From positions 563,967-627,966 of the forward strand of contig NZ_LMUK01000046.1 in NCBI RefSeq assembly GCF_009766005.1: 64,000 nt of DNA, given 5' to 3'. Both the position numbers and the translations under genes were made by a program. The notes under the pieces were generated by a model, which searched no databases, was not told the origin of the DNA, and was given only the letters and a program-made list of their open reading frames with translations. Below, one piece after another: positions 54,491-62,452 of the stretch. This stretch comes from Bradyrhizobium sp. S69. Lineage in GTDB: Bacteria > Pseudomonadota > Alphaproteobacteria > Rhizobiales > Xanthobacteraceae. Numbering within the stretch: position 1 is the first letter of the stretch; every line of letters begins with the position of its first letter.

Positions 54491-56137
54491 CTAGCGGCCG
54501 ATGGCATCGCCACGCATGGCAACGCGACCTTCTCGCTCCAGCTGGCGCATCAGCCGATAAACGCTACGTTTGGAGCGATGGAAGTCGGCGATTCCAGGCG
54601 CCGTCGCATCGCTCAAACCACCGATCGCCGACATCCGTGCCATGGCCTCGGCAATCGATCGATAGGCGCCACCGGCGACGGCGCCCAGCATCGCAGCACC
54701 CAGCAAAACCGGCTCCTGCGTCTCCGGAAGTGCTACGGTCAGGCCCGTGGTGTCCGCCATGATTTGCCGGACCAGCGGGCTTCGCGCCGCGCCGCCGCTG
54801 ATCACCATCATGCGACTGTCGACCCCGTTCGATCGGAAGGCATCGACGACATCGGCGAGGCCATAGGCGAGCCCACACAGTCCGGCGACGAACAAACGCT
54901 CCATCGAGTCGATACCCGCATCCAGATCCAGTCCAGCGATGACGGCGCGGGCGTCGGGATCGGCATAAGGTGACCGGTTGCCGAGAAACTCCGGCAACAC
55001 GTGAATGTCGCGGGCGAGACGCGCCGCGGCGCCGATGCCTCCGGCGCGGGACACGATGCGCTTTTCGAGAAACTCCAATATCCCAACATCAGCGGCATCC
55101 GCCAATGCCTTGGCCTCAGCGCCGGCCGGATGGGACCGGATCAGATGATCGATCGCAGCGCCGGCGGCCGATTGTCCGCCCTCGTTCAGCCAGAGCTCCG
55201 GCACCATGCCGGAATAATAAGGACCCCACACGCCGGGGACATAACAAGGCTTGGTCGTCGTCGCCATGATGCAGGCTGACGTCCCCATGATATAAGCGAG
55301 GCGGTCGCAGACATCGACGCGCTCTTCGCCCGCAATACGACCGCCGATGGTGCCGACGCCTCCCGCATGGGCATCGATCAGCGAGGCCGCGACCGCTGTT
55401 CCCTCGCGAAGGCCCAGTTCGAGCGCCGCCGAGCCGGTCAGGCCGCGGCCGAGCGCGGTGCCGGGGGCGACGATCTCGGTCCCGATCTTCGCATAGCCGT
55501 CGGAGACGAAATCACCGAGGCCGATCCGTTGAAAATAGCTGTCGCTCCAGCGATGTTCGTGGGCGAGGAAATTCCATTTGCAGGTCACCGTGCAGACCGA
55601 ACGCGCGGTCGATCCGGTGGCGCGAAACGACAGATAATCCGCCAGATCGAAAAAATGACCCGCCGCAGCATAACTCGCGGGCAGATGCCGCTTCAGCCAG
55701 AGGATTTTCGGGATCTCCATCTCGGGCGAGATCGAGCCTCCGACATAGCGCAGCACGTCATCCCCGGTGTCGTTGACCAGCCGCGCCTCGGCCGTCGCAC
55801 GGTGGTCCATCCAGACGATGACGTTGCGCTTGTTATCGCCTGATATGCTCACCGTCAGCGGCTCGGTGGCCCGGTCGAGCACGACGAGCGAACAGGTCGC
55901 GTCGAAACCGATGCCCATCACGGCATCCGGCGGCAGTGCGGCTTCACCCATCGCCGCGCGAACCGAGGCCACGCACGCCGCCCAGATATCGGACGACGAC
56001 TGCTCCACGATATCGCCGGCATCATGCCAGACCGCGATCGGATGCCGGGCCGTCGACAGCATGGTTCCGGTTTCGTCGAACACCCCTGCCCTGGCGCTGG
56101 ACGTTCCGACATCGACGCCAACGAAGGCTCGCCGCAT
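54491..56137 (-). CDS. FGGY-family D-ribulokinase
   Basis: 548 residues from ATG 56137. The ATPase fold begins AFVGVDVGTSSARAGVFD. GIGFDATCSLVVLD (near 85), VIVWMDHRATAEARLVN, AAGHFFDLADYLSFRATGS, and SLIDAHAGGVGTIGG near 265 are hallmarks of the FGGY/YDR109C D-ribulose kinase group rather than xylulokinase or glycerol kinase. Product would be D-ribulose 5-phosphate. It lies between the SDR and PfkB genes, consistent with ribitol to D-ribulose to D-ribulose 5-phosphate. The exact ketose is inferred. Confidence 0.88.
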   Translation of the reverse strand: MRRAFVGVDVGTSSARAGVFDETGTMLSTARHPIAVWHDAGDIVEQSSSDIWAACVASVRAAMGEAALPPDAVMGIGFDATCSLVVLDRATEPLTVSISGDNKRNVIVWMDHRATAEARLVNDTGDDVLRYVGGSISPEMEIPKILWLKRHLPASYAAAGHFFDLADYLSFRATGSTARSVCTVTCKWNFLAHEHRWSDSYFQRIGLGDFVSDGYAKIGTEIVAPGTALGRGLTGSAALELGLREGTAVAASLIDAHAGGVGTIGGRIAGEERVDVCDRLAYIMGTSACIMATTTKPCYVPGVWGPYYSGMVPELWLNEGGQSAAGAAIDHLIRSHPAGAEAKALADAADVGILEFLEKRIVSRAGGIGAAARLARDIHVLPEFLGNRSPYADPDARAVIAGLDLDAGIDSMERLFVAGLCGLAYGLADVVDAFRSNGVDSRMMVISGGAARSPLVRQIMADTTGLTVALPETQEPVLLGAAMLGAVAGGAYRSIAEAMARMSAIGGLSDATAPGIADFHRSKRSVYRLMRQLEREGRVAMRGDAIGR

Positions 56138-56212
56138 TCGCACTCCGCTCACATCTTGCGCAGGTCTAGCAAAAGCAAGTCCAGCAGAACCAAATCTACC
56201 AGCAGAACAAGC

Positions 56213-56986
56213 CTACCAGCAGGTATAGCCGCCATCGACCAGCACGACGCTGCCGGTCATCAGGCTTGCGGCATCGGATGCCAGGAACAACACCACGGAG
56301 GCGACCTCATCCACTTCGCCAAGCCGGGCCATCGGCGTGCCGCCGATCCAGGCATCGTACATCTGCGGCTTACTTTTCACAAACGCGTTGAGCGGCGTGT
56401 CCAGATAGGTCGGCGCCACCGCATTGACGCGCACGCCGCGGGCGCCCCACTCCGCGGCAAGCGATTTTGTCAGATGGTGCACCGCCGCCTTGGAGGCGTT
56501 GTAATAGGATTGCTCCTGCGGCTTGTTGACGATGAAGCCCGACATCGATCCGACGTTGACGATGGCGCCCGACTTGGCATCCAGCATATGTTTGCCGAAC
56601 GCGCGGCAACACCAGAACGTGCCGTTGAGATTGACGTCGATGACGTTCAGCCAATGCTCATCGGTCACGGTTTCCGCCGGCGTTTCGCTTCGGGCGATGC
56701 CGGCATTGTTGATGAGGATGTCGACCTTGCCGTAGCGGGTGACCAATTGATCGGCCACTTCCGAGACGCGCTTGGAATTGGTGACGTCCATGATGACGAT
56801 TTCGGCATCATGGCCCTTCGCCTTGAGGTTGGCGTGGCCCTTGTTCGCGGCGTCCGGATCGCGATCCGTGATCACGACTTTGGCTCCGGCCTCGGCCAGC
56901 GCCTCCGCGCACGCCAGCCCGATCCCCTGGCCGGCTCCCGTCACAACGGCGGTCCGGCCGCCAAGTTTGAATTTTTCCAGATACAT
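56213..56986 (-). CDS. Polyol dehydrogenase of the SDR family
   Basis: 257-residue classical SDR. Cofactor motif TGAGQGIG (near 17), NNAGIA (near 93), catalytic SMSGFIVNKPQEQSYYNASK with YNASK (near 162), and VLVDGGYTCW at the end, as in sorbitol, ribitol and arabitol dehydrogenases. It probably oxidises the imported polyol to a ketose for the adjacent kinase. It lies 75 bases after the ABC ATPase gene and is part of the polyol operon. Confidence 0.88.
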   Translation of the reverse strand: MYLEKFKLGGRTAVVTGAGQGIGLACAEALAEAGAKVVITDRDPDAANKGHANLKAKGHDAEIVIMDVTNSKRVSEVADQLVTRYGKVDILINNAGIARSETPAETVTDEHWLNVIDVNLNGTFWCCRAFGKHMLDAKSGAIVNVGSMSGFIVNKPQEQSYYNASKAAVHHLTKSLAAEWGARGVRVNAVAPTYLDTPLNAFVKSKPQMYDAWIGGTPMARLGEVDEVASVVLFLASDAASLMTGSVVLVDGGYTCW

Positions 56987-57061
56987 CTTGTTCTTTCCTG
57001 CTTCGAACTTTTCGCGATGGCGCCCGACCCTGGCGTCCCATGCGACGACCGCTGGTTTTCG

Positions 57062-58066
57062 TTACGCCCGAATGGACGTCCCATCCTCGGTGAAACGATG
57101 CACGCGCGCCGGATCCGGCGAGAGCGACACCGGGTCACCTGCCGCCAGATCGAGCTCACCGACATAGCGCACCGTGAGCGTCCCAATCTTGCCGGCGTCG
57201 ACGTAGAGGAATGTGTCGCTGCCAAGGTGCTCGGCGACCGTAACCGTCCCCGGCCAGCCCTGTCCGTCGCGATCGATCCGCAGATGTTCCGGCCGCACGC
57301 CAATGGTCGCCGCGTTGTATTGACGAGCCACATCTCCGGAGATGAAGTTCATCTTCGGCGAGCCGATGAATCCCGCGACAAAGACATTGGCCGGTCGCTC
57401 ATACAATTCCAGCGGTGAACCATATTGCTCGATATTGCCGGCGTTGAGCACGACGATCTTGTCCGCCATGGTCATCGCTTCGACCTGGTCATGCGTCACA
57501 TACACCGCCGTGGTCGCCAATTGTTTCTGCAACCGCGTCACTTCCAGCCGCATCTGCACGCGTAGCGCGGCGTCGAGATTCGACAGCGGCTCGTCGAACA
57601 GGAATGCCTTTGGCTCGCGCACGATGGCGCGTCCGATCGCGACCCGCTGACGCTGACCGCCGGAGAGCTCGCGGGGCTTACGTTCGAGATACGGCGTCAG
57701 ATTGAGGGTCGCCGCCGCCGCTTCGACCTTGCGGTCGATTTCCGCGCGCGGCAGCCCGGCCATCTTGAGGCCGAACGCGATGTTGCCTCGAACGCTCATA
57801 TGCGGATAAAGCGCGTAGGACTGGAACACCATCGACAGGCCACGCTTGGCCGGCGGCACATCGACGACGTTCTTGCCGTCGATCAGGATCTTGCCGCCGC
57901 TGACATCCTCAAGTCCGGCGATCAGGCGCAACAGCGTGGTCTTGCCGCAGCCCGAAGGCCCGACGAACACCACGAACGAGCCATCCTCGATGTCGAGGTC
58001 GGCACCCCTGATGATATTGACCGGCCCGAACGATTTTCGAACCCCCTGCAGCGAAATCTGGCCCAT
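57062..58066 (-). CDS. Polyol/sugar ABC importer ATPase (SmoK/UgpC type)
   Basis: 334 residues from ATG 58066 (MGQISLQGVRKSFGPVNIIR). Walker A is GPSGCGKTTLLRLIAG (near 36), signature LSGGQRQRVAIGRAI (near 133), Walker B FLFDEPLSNLDA, and the C-terminal TOBE-type MalK domain follows. It energises the two permeases upstream in the operon, 26 bases after the second. The MalK-like C-terminus suits carbohydrate uptake CUT1 systems. Confidence 0.92.
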   Translation of the reverse strand: MGQISLQGVRKSFGPVNIIRGADLDIEDGSFVVFVGPSGCGKTTLLRLIAGLEDVSGGKILIDGKNVVDVPPAKRGLSMVFQSYALYPHMSVRGNIAFGLKMAGLPRAEIDRKVEAAAATLNLTPYLERKPRELSGGQRQRVAIGRAIVREPKAFLFDEPLSNLDAALRVQMRLEVTRLQKQLATTAVYVTHDQVEAMTMADKIVVLNAGNIEQYGSPLELYERPANVFVAGFIGSPKMNFISGDVARQYNAATIGVRPEHLRIDRDGQGWPGTVTVAEHLGSDTFLYVDAGKIGTLTVRYVGELDLAAGDPVSLSPDPARVHRFTEDGTSIRA

Positions 58067-58092
58067 GTTCTTCAGCCTCTCAAATGTTCTTG

Positions 58093-58923
58093 CTACTTGA
58101 CGGCGCCAAAGGTCAGGCCGCGGACGAGCTGCCGCTGACTGAACCATCCGAGCACGAGAACCGGAGCGATGGCGAGCGTGGACGCGGCCGACAACTTCGC
58201 CCAGAACAGCCCCTCGGGACTCGAGTAGGACGCAATGAAGACCGTCAGCGGCGCCGCCTCCAGGGTCGACAAGTTCAGGGTCCAGAACGCCTCATTCCAC
58301 GCCAGGATGAAGTTGAGCAGCATGGTGGAGGCGAGGCCTGGTATCGCCATCGGCGTCAACACATAGATCAGCTCGCGGCCGATGGTGGCGCCGTCCATCC
58401 GCGCCGCCTCCAGGATATCCTTCGGGATTTCCTTGAAATAGGTGAACAGCATCCAGACCACGATCGGGAGATTGCCGAGGCACAGGATGAAAATCAGTCC
58501 GGCACGCGAGTCGAGCAAGCCGAAATCGCGATAGATCAGGTAGATCGGAACCAGCACGCCAACCGGCGGCATCATTTTCGTCGACAACATCCACAGCAGG
58601 ATGTCTTTGGTGCGCTTGGTCGGCGCGAATGCCATCGACCACGCCGCCGGCACCGCGATCAGCATCGCGATCAGCGTCGAAAGCCCCGCAATAAGGATGG
58701 AATTGATCGCGTGATGAATATAATCGCTGCGCTCCTGCACCGTCGCGTAGTTCTCCGTGGTCCAGTGGAAGAACAGGAAGGACGGCGGCGTGGCGAACGC
58801 ATCGAGCTCGGTCTTGAAGCTGGTCAGGATCATCCAGAGAATCGGAAAAAAGATCAGGAACCCGAACAGCCACGCCGCCGCTGTCGACACCACCACCCGC
58901 CTGATTGTCACCATCCGCGCCAT
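58093..58923 (-). CDS. CUT1 ABC importer permease, MalG-like
   Basis: 276 residues starting at ATG 58923 (MARMVTIRRVVVSTAAAWLF). Six predicted helices; the EAA loop is EAARMDGATIGRELIYVLTP, ending PGLAST. It matches the SmoG/MalG second permease of polyol importers. It begins five bases after the first permease. A longer frame reads through upstream in the other permease's shadow and was discarded. Confidence 0.9.
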   Translation of the reverse strand: MARMVTIRRVVVSTAAAWLFGFLIFFPILWMILTSFKTELDAFATPPSFLFFHWTTENYATVQERSDYIHHAINSILIAGLSTLIAMLIAVPAAWSMAFAPTKRTKDILLWMLSTKMMPPVGVLVPIYLIYRDFGLLDSRAGLIFILCLGNLPIVVWMLFTYFKEIPKDILEAARMDGATIGRELIYVLTPMAIPGLASTMLLNFILAWNEAFWTLNLSTLEAAPLTVFIASYSSPEGLFWAKLSAASTLAIAPVLVLGWFSQRQLVRGLTFGAVK

Positions 58924-58928
58924 CTGCG

Positions 58929-59801
58929 TCAGGCCTCCAGATTTCGGCCGACAATCCTGACCAGGAAAAAGGCCACGATGTTGGCGATCACGACGGCGAC
59001 CAGTCCCCCGGCCGAAGCATTTCCGATGTCGTACTGCACCAGCGCCTGCGAGTAGATCAGGAACGCGATATTCGTGGTCTGCAGGCCCGGACCACCGCCG
59101 GTGGTCACGAAGATCTCCGCGAACACCGTCAGCAGGAAGATCGTTTCGATCAGGATCACCACCGTGATGGGACGCGCCAGATGCGGCAGCGTGATGTAGA
59201 TGAACGTCGACCATGCCCGGGCGCCGTCCATCTCGGCCGCCTCCTTCTGCTCTTCGTCGAGCGATTGCAACGCGGTGAGCAGGATCAGCGTCGCGAACGG
59301 CAGCCATTGCCACGACACGATCAGAATGATGGCAAAGAGAGGCGCATCGTTGAACCAATCGATCGGCTCCAGCCCGACCAGCCTGAAAAGCCATGCGAAC
59401 AGACCCGACACCGGATGCATCAGGAGATTTTTCCAGATCAGCGCGCTGACCGTGGGCATCACGAAAAACGGCGCGATCACCATCAGCCGGACGATGTTGA
59501 GGCCGACCACCGGCTGGTCGAGCAGCAGCGCTACGGGAACACCGAGCAAGATCGTTATCCCGAGAACCGAGCCGACCAGCACCAGCGTATTCCGCAGCGA
59601 CGCCAGGAACGCGGGATCGGTCAGGAAGTAGCGAAAATTCTCGAACCCGACGAAGCTCTCGGTACCTGGGTCGAGAAGATTGTAGTGAAGCGTCGAGAAA
59701 TAGACCGTCATCGCGAGCGGGACGATCATCCAGATGAACAGCAGCACGACCGCAGGCGCCAGCAGGCTGCGCGCAAGGAGCTGGGTCTGCTGTGTTGCCA
59801 T
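58929..59801 (-). CDS. CUT1 ABC importer permease, MalF-like
   Basis: 290 residues with six helices; the start is MATQQTQLLARSLLAPAVVL. The EAA loop is EAAEMDGARAWSTFIYITLP. VNFxN-type region FVGFENFRYFLTDPAF is typical of sugar-importer first permeases. It follows the binding-protein gene after 106 bases containing a hairpin, which would reduce its expression relative to the binding protein. Confidence 0.9.
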   Translation of the reverse strand: MATQQTQLLARSLLAPAVVLLFIWMIVPLAMTVYFSTLHYNLLDPGTESFVGFENFRYFLTDPAFLASLRNTLVLVGSVLGITILLGVPVALLLDQPVVGLNIVRLMVIAPFFVMPTVSALIWKNLLMHPVSGLFAWLFRLVGLEPIDWFNDAPLFAIILIVSWQWLPFATLILLTALQSLDEEQKEAAEMDGARAWSTFIYITLPHLARPITVVILIETIFLLTVFAEIFVTTGGGPGLQTTNIAFLIYSQALVQYDIGNASAGGLVAVVIANIVAFFLVRIVGRNLEA

Positions 59802-59826
59802 CGCCGCCTCCGTGGTCTGGAGAGAA

Positions 59827-59860
59827 GGCGGCCATCCGGTCAGATGACGGGATGGTCGCC
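59827..59860 (-). terminator. Intercistronic attenuator/stabiliser hairpin
   Basis: Stem GGCGGCCATCC/GGATGGTCGCC (one G-U pair, loop 12 bases), 48 bases after the binding-protein stop and before the permease gene. No T-run. Such stems usually stabilise the binding-protein part of the message. Confidence 0.55.
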
Positions 59861-59907
59861 AGTTGTCGGCCTCGGGAGAACAGGCCGCGTCGAGCGAAAT
59901 GAATGCC

Positions 59908-61221
59908 TTACTTGATGTAGCCGGCGCGCGTCATTTCGCGTTCCGTCAATGATTGCGCGGCCGCCAGCGCCGCGTCGACCGTCGTCCCGCCCGACAGGGC
60001 CGCCGAGAACTGCTGGCCGACACTGGTGCCGATGCCCTGGAATTCAGGGATCGCCGCGTACTGCACGCCGACATAGGGCACCGGCTGTACGCTGGGCTTG
60101 TTCGCATCGGCCGCATCGATCGACGCCAGCGTCAGCTTGGCGAACGGCGCGACTTTAAGATATTCCGGATTTTGATAGAGCGACGTTCGCGTGCCGGGCG
60201 GCACATTCGCCCATCCATCCTTCGAGGCGACCAGCTTGGCGTAGTCCTTGCCCGTCGCCCACGCGATGAACTTCTCGGCGGCTTCGACTTTCTTCGAGCC
60301 TGCGGGAATCGCGAGGTTCCAGGCCCACAGCCAGTTGGCGTTCTTGCCGAGACCCGCATTGGGCGCCAGCGCGAAGCCAACTTTATCGGCCACCGTGGAA
60401 GCCTTCGGATCGGTGACGAACGAGGCCGCCACCGTGGCGTCGATCCACATCGCGCACTTGCCGGCATTGAACAGCGCCAGATTTTCGTTGAAGCCGTTCG
60501 AACTCGCACCGGGAGGGCCGGCCTGCTTCATCAAGTCGACATAGGTCGACAGGGTTTTCTTCCATTCGGGCTTGTCGAACTGCGGATGCCACTGCTCGTC
60601 GAACCAGCGCGCCCCGAAGGAATTCGACATCGCGGTCAGCAGCGCCATATTCTCGCCCCACCCGGCCTTGCCGCGCAGGCAGATGCCGTAAACGCCGGCG
60701 GACTTGTCGGTCAGCTTCTTGGCCGCGTCGGTGACGAAATCCCAGGTCGGCTTTTCCGGCATCGTCAGCCCGGCCTTCTGGAACAGGTCGGTGCGATACA
60801 TCATCATCGAGCTCTCGCCGTAGAACGGCGCGGCATACAGCTTGCCCGAGACCGAGACCGCATCGCGGATTTTCGGCAGCAGGTCCGCGACGTCATAGTC
60901 GGCTCCGAGATTGTCGAGCGGAATGAGCCAGTTCTTCTTGGCCCAGATCGGCACCTCATAGGTACCGATCGTCAGCACGTCGAACTGCCCGCCTTTGGTC
61001 GCGATATCGGTGGTCACGCGCTGGCGCAGCACGTTCTCTTCCAGCGTCACCCACTTGACGGTGATGTCAGGGTTTTTGGCGGAGAAATCACCGGCCAGCG
61101 CCTGCATCCGGATCATGTCGCCGTTGTTCACGGTGGCGATGGTCAGGGTGGTTTGCGCGATCGAGGGGGTTGCAGCCAGCAGCGAAACCGCGCCCAAGAG
61201 GGCGCCTGCGAATAGCTTCAC
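59908..61221 (-). CDS. Polyol/sugar-binding periplasmic protein (CUT1)
   Basis: 437 residues. The GTG start at 61221 is fixed by GGAGG five bases upstream. Signal peptide from MKLFAGALLGAVSLLAATPS, cleavage near AQT. It is an extracellular solute-binding family 1 protein. AAPFYGESSMMMYRTDLFQK and WAWNLAIPAGSKKVEAAEKF are typical of SmoE-like sorbitol/mannitol/ribitol binding proteins. It heads the transport operon; the promoter lies in the 162-base gap before it. Confidence 0.9.
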   Translation of the reverse strand: MKLFAGALLGAVSLLAATPSIAQTTLTIATVNNGDMIRMQALAGDFSAKNPDITVKWVTLEENVLRQRVTTDIATKGGQFDVLTIGTYEVPIWAKKNWLIPLDNLGADYDVADLLPKIRDAVSVSGKLYAAPFYGESSMMMYRTDLFQKAGLTMPEKPTWDFVTDAAKKLTDKSAGVYGICLRGKAGWGENMALLTAMSNSFGARWFDEQWHPQFDKPEWKKTLSTYVDLMKQAGPPGASSNGFNENLALFNAGKCAMWIDATVAASFVTDPKASTVADKVGFALAPNAGLGKNANWLWAWNLAIPAGSKKVEAAEKFIAWATGKDYAKLVASKDGWANVPPGTRTSLYQNPEYLKVAPFAKLTLASIDAADANKPSVQPVPYVGVQYAAIPEFQGIGTSVGQQFSAALSGGTTVDAALAAAQSLTEREMTRAGYIK

Positions 61222-61290
61222 GGTATCCTCCCAATTTTTGGTCGCGTTGAGTATATGCCCACGCGTTGAAATTATGTTCACCCCGGCACC

Positions 61291-61332
61291 CAAAATTGTC
61301 AAGGCGGGATGCACAACCTTTGGACAATTTTG
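61291..61332. promoter_or_regulatory. Long dyad, likely SorC-family operator
   Basis: CAAAATTGTC-AAGG and CCTT-TG-GACAATTTTG form an interrupted inverted repeat with a 12-base centre, 70 bases upstream of the binding-protein start, just after the regulator gene. It suits a tetrameric SorC/DeoR-type regulator. Confidence 0.6.
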
Positions 61333-61383
61333 CTAGGGGCTGCCTGCCCGTTAATCCGCCGCGCTTGGCGCCGGCCGGATTCG

Positions 61384-62337
61384 TTACTTGCCGAGAATGG
61401 CGGCGGCCGTCGCTTCGTCGGTGATCAACCCATTGATCAACCTGCCCTTCAGCGCGGCCCGGATCGCTGAAACCTTGGCCTTGCCGACCGCCGCGCCGAT
61501 GGTCAGCGCCGCCGCCGGAACCCGCGGCGGAATGCTGGTCAGGCGACGGTTGGTGCCGGCGTCGATGATGTGACCCTCCGCATCGAAGGCCCAACCCGTC
61601 AATTCCCCGGCAGCGCCGCGGCGCATCATGTCGAAGAGTTCCTGCCGGGTAACGAAGCCGTCGACCAGCACCTGCGCGTTCTGGTCCATCTGACCGATGC
61701 CGACCAGGCGAAGATCCGCCTGGGCCGCCAGCGCGCGTACCTTCGAGATCGGCTCGAGCTGCAGCATGTGGCTGCGCTCTTTTTCTGATGACATCAGGAA
61801 CGGCAGCGGCATCGGATAGTGCCGCGACCTCGTGACGTCGGCGAGGCGGCCGACCGTGTCGAAGAAACTCGCCGAACCATCGGCTGAAATGTTGCCGACC
61901 AGGGAGACGATCTGGTGATTGGGACGGTCGATCGGCGAAACCCGTTCGACAGCAGCACGAACCGCCCGCCCGGTGCCCAATGCCACGATCACCGGCTTGT
62001 CGCCGCGCAGCATCAATTCCAGCATATTGCCGGCGCGCTCCGCGATGCCCGCCACGCTCTGCGGCGCGGCGGCATCGCTCGGGACAACCTCGCAATAGAC
62101 GAGCTTGAATGCGTCCTTCAAGCGCGCCGCAAGCTCCATGCAAGCCGTGATCGGATGTTCGAGCCTGAACGTGATGAGGCGCTCGGCTAAACACAAGGAG
62201 ACCAGCCGCTGGGCGGAGGCACGCGAAATTCGCAGCATCTTTGCGATCTCGTCCTGGGTGTGACCGGCAATGAAATACAGCCAGCCGGCGCGCGCGGCTT
62301 CGTCGAGACGCGATTTTTCGCTGTCGGCCGCTGCCAT
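61384..62337 (-). CDS. SorC/DeoR-family sugar-sensing regulator
   Basis: 317 residues. The N-terminal HTH (AGWLYFIAGHTQDEIAKMLR, then SRASAQRLVSLCL) precedes a large sugar-phosphate-isomerase-like ligand domain (VIVALGTGRAVRAAVERV, VSLVGNISADGSASFFDTVG, LVGIGQMDQNAQVLVDGFVT) typical of SorC regulators. It lies directly upstream of and co-oriented with the polyol operon, so it is the probable local regulator, responding to the polyol or its phosphorylated product. Confidence 0.9.
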   Translation of the reverse strand: MAAADSEKSRLDEAARAGWLYFIAGHTQDEIAKMLRISRASAQRLVSLCLAERLITFRLEHPITACMELAARLKDAFKLVYCEVVPSDAAAPQSVAGIAERAGNMLELMLRGDKPVIVALGTGRAVRAAVERVSPIDRPNHQIVSLVGNISADGSASFFDTVGRLADVTRSRHYPMPLPFLMSSEKERSHMLQLEPISKVRALAAQADLRLVGIGQMDQNAQVLVDGFVTRQELFDMMRRGAAGELTGWAFDAEGHIIDAGTNRRLTSIPPRVPAAALTIGAAVGKAKVSAIRAALKGRLINGLITDEATAAAILGK

Positions 62338-62381
62338 CGTCCGCCCTCCGGTAACTCCCGGCCAGAATATACACTCAATTG

Positions 62382-62429
62382 CTGGGCAATAGCCCAGAAA
62401 TCAGACTTCGGTCAAATCAGACTTGGGTC
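62382..62429. repeat. Hairpin plus tandem 16-base repeat upstream of sorC-type gene
   Basis: Perfect dyad CTGGGC-AATA-GCCCAG (62382-62397), followed by two tandem copies of AAATCAGACTT[C/G]GGTC (62398-62413, 62414-62429). The stretch lies between the RND stop and the regulator start; it could be a terminator or a regulatory region. Confidence 0.4.
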
Positions 62430-62452
62430 AATCTCGGGTCAATCGATCCCGA

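Noticed and set aside
58093..59835. 580-codon single frame fusing the two permeases
   Set aside because: Only its last 276 codons match a permease; the upstream part is an out-of-frame shadow of the first permease.
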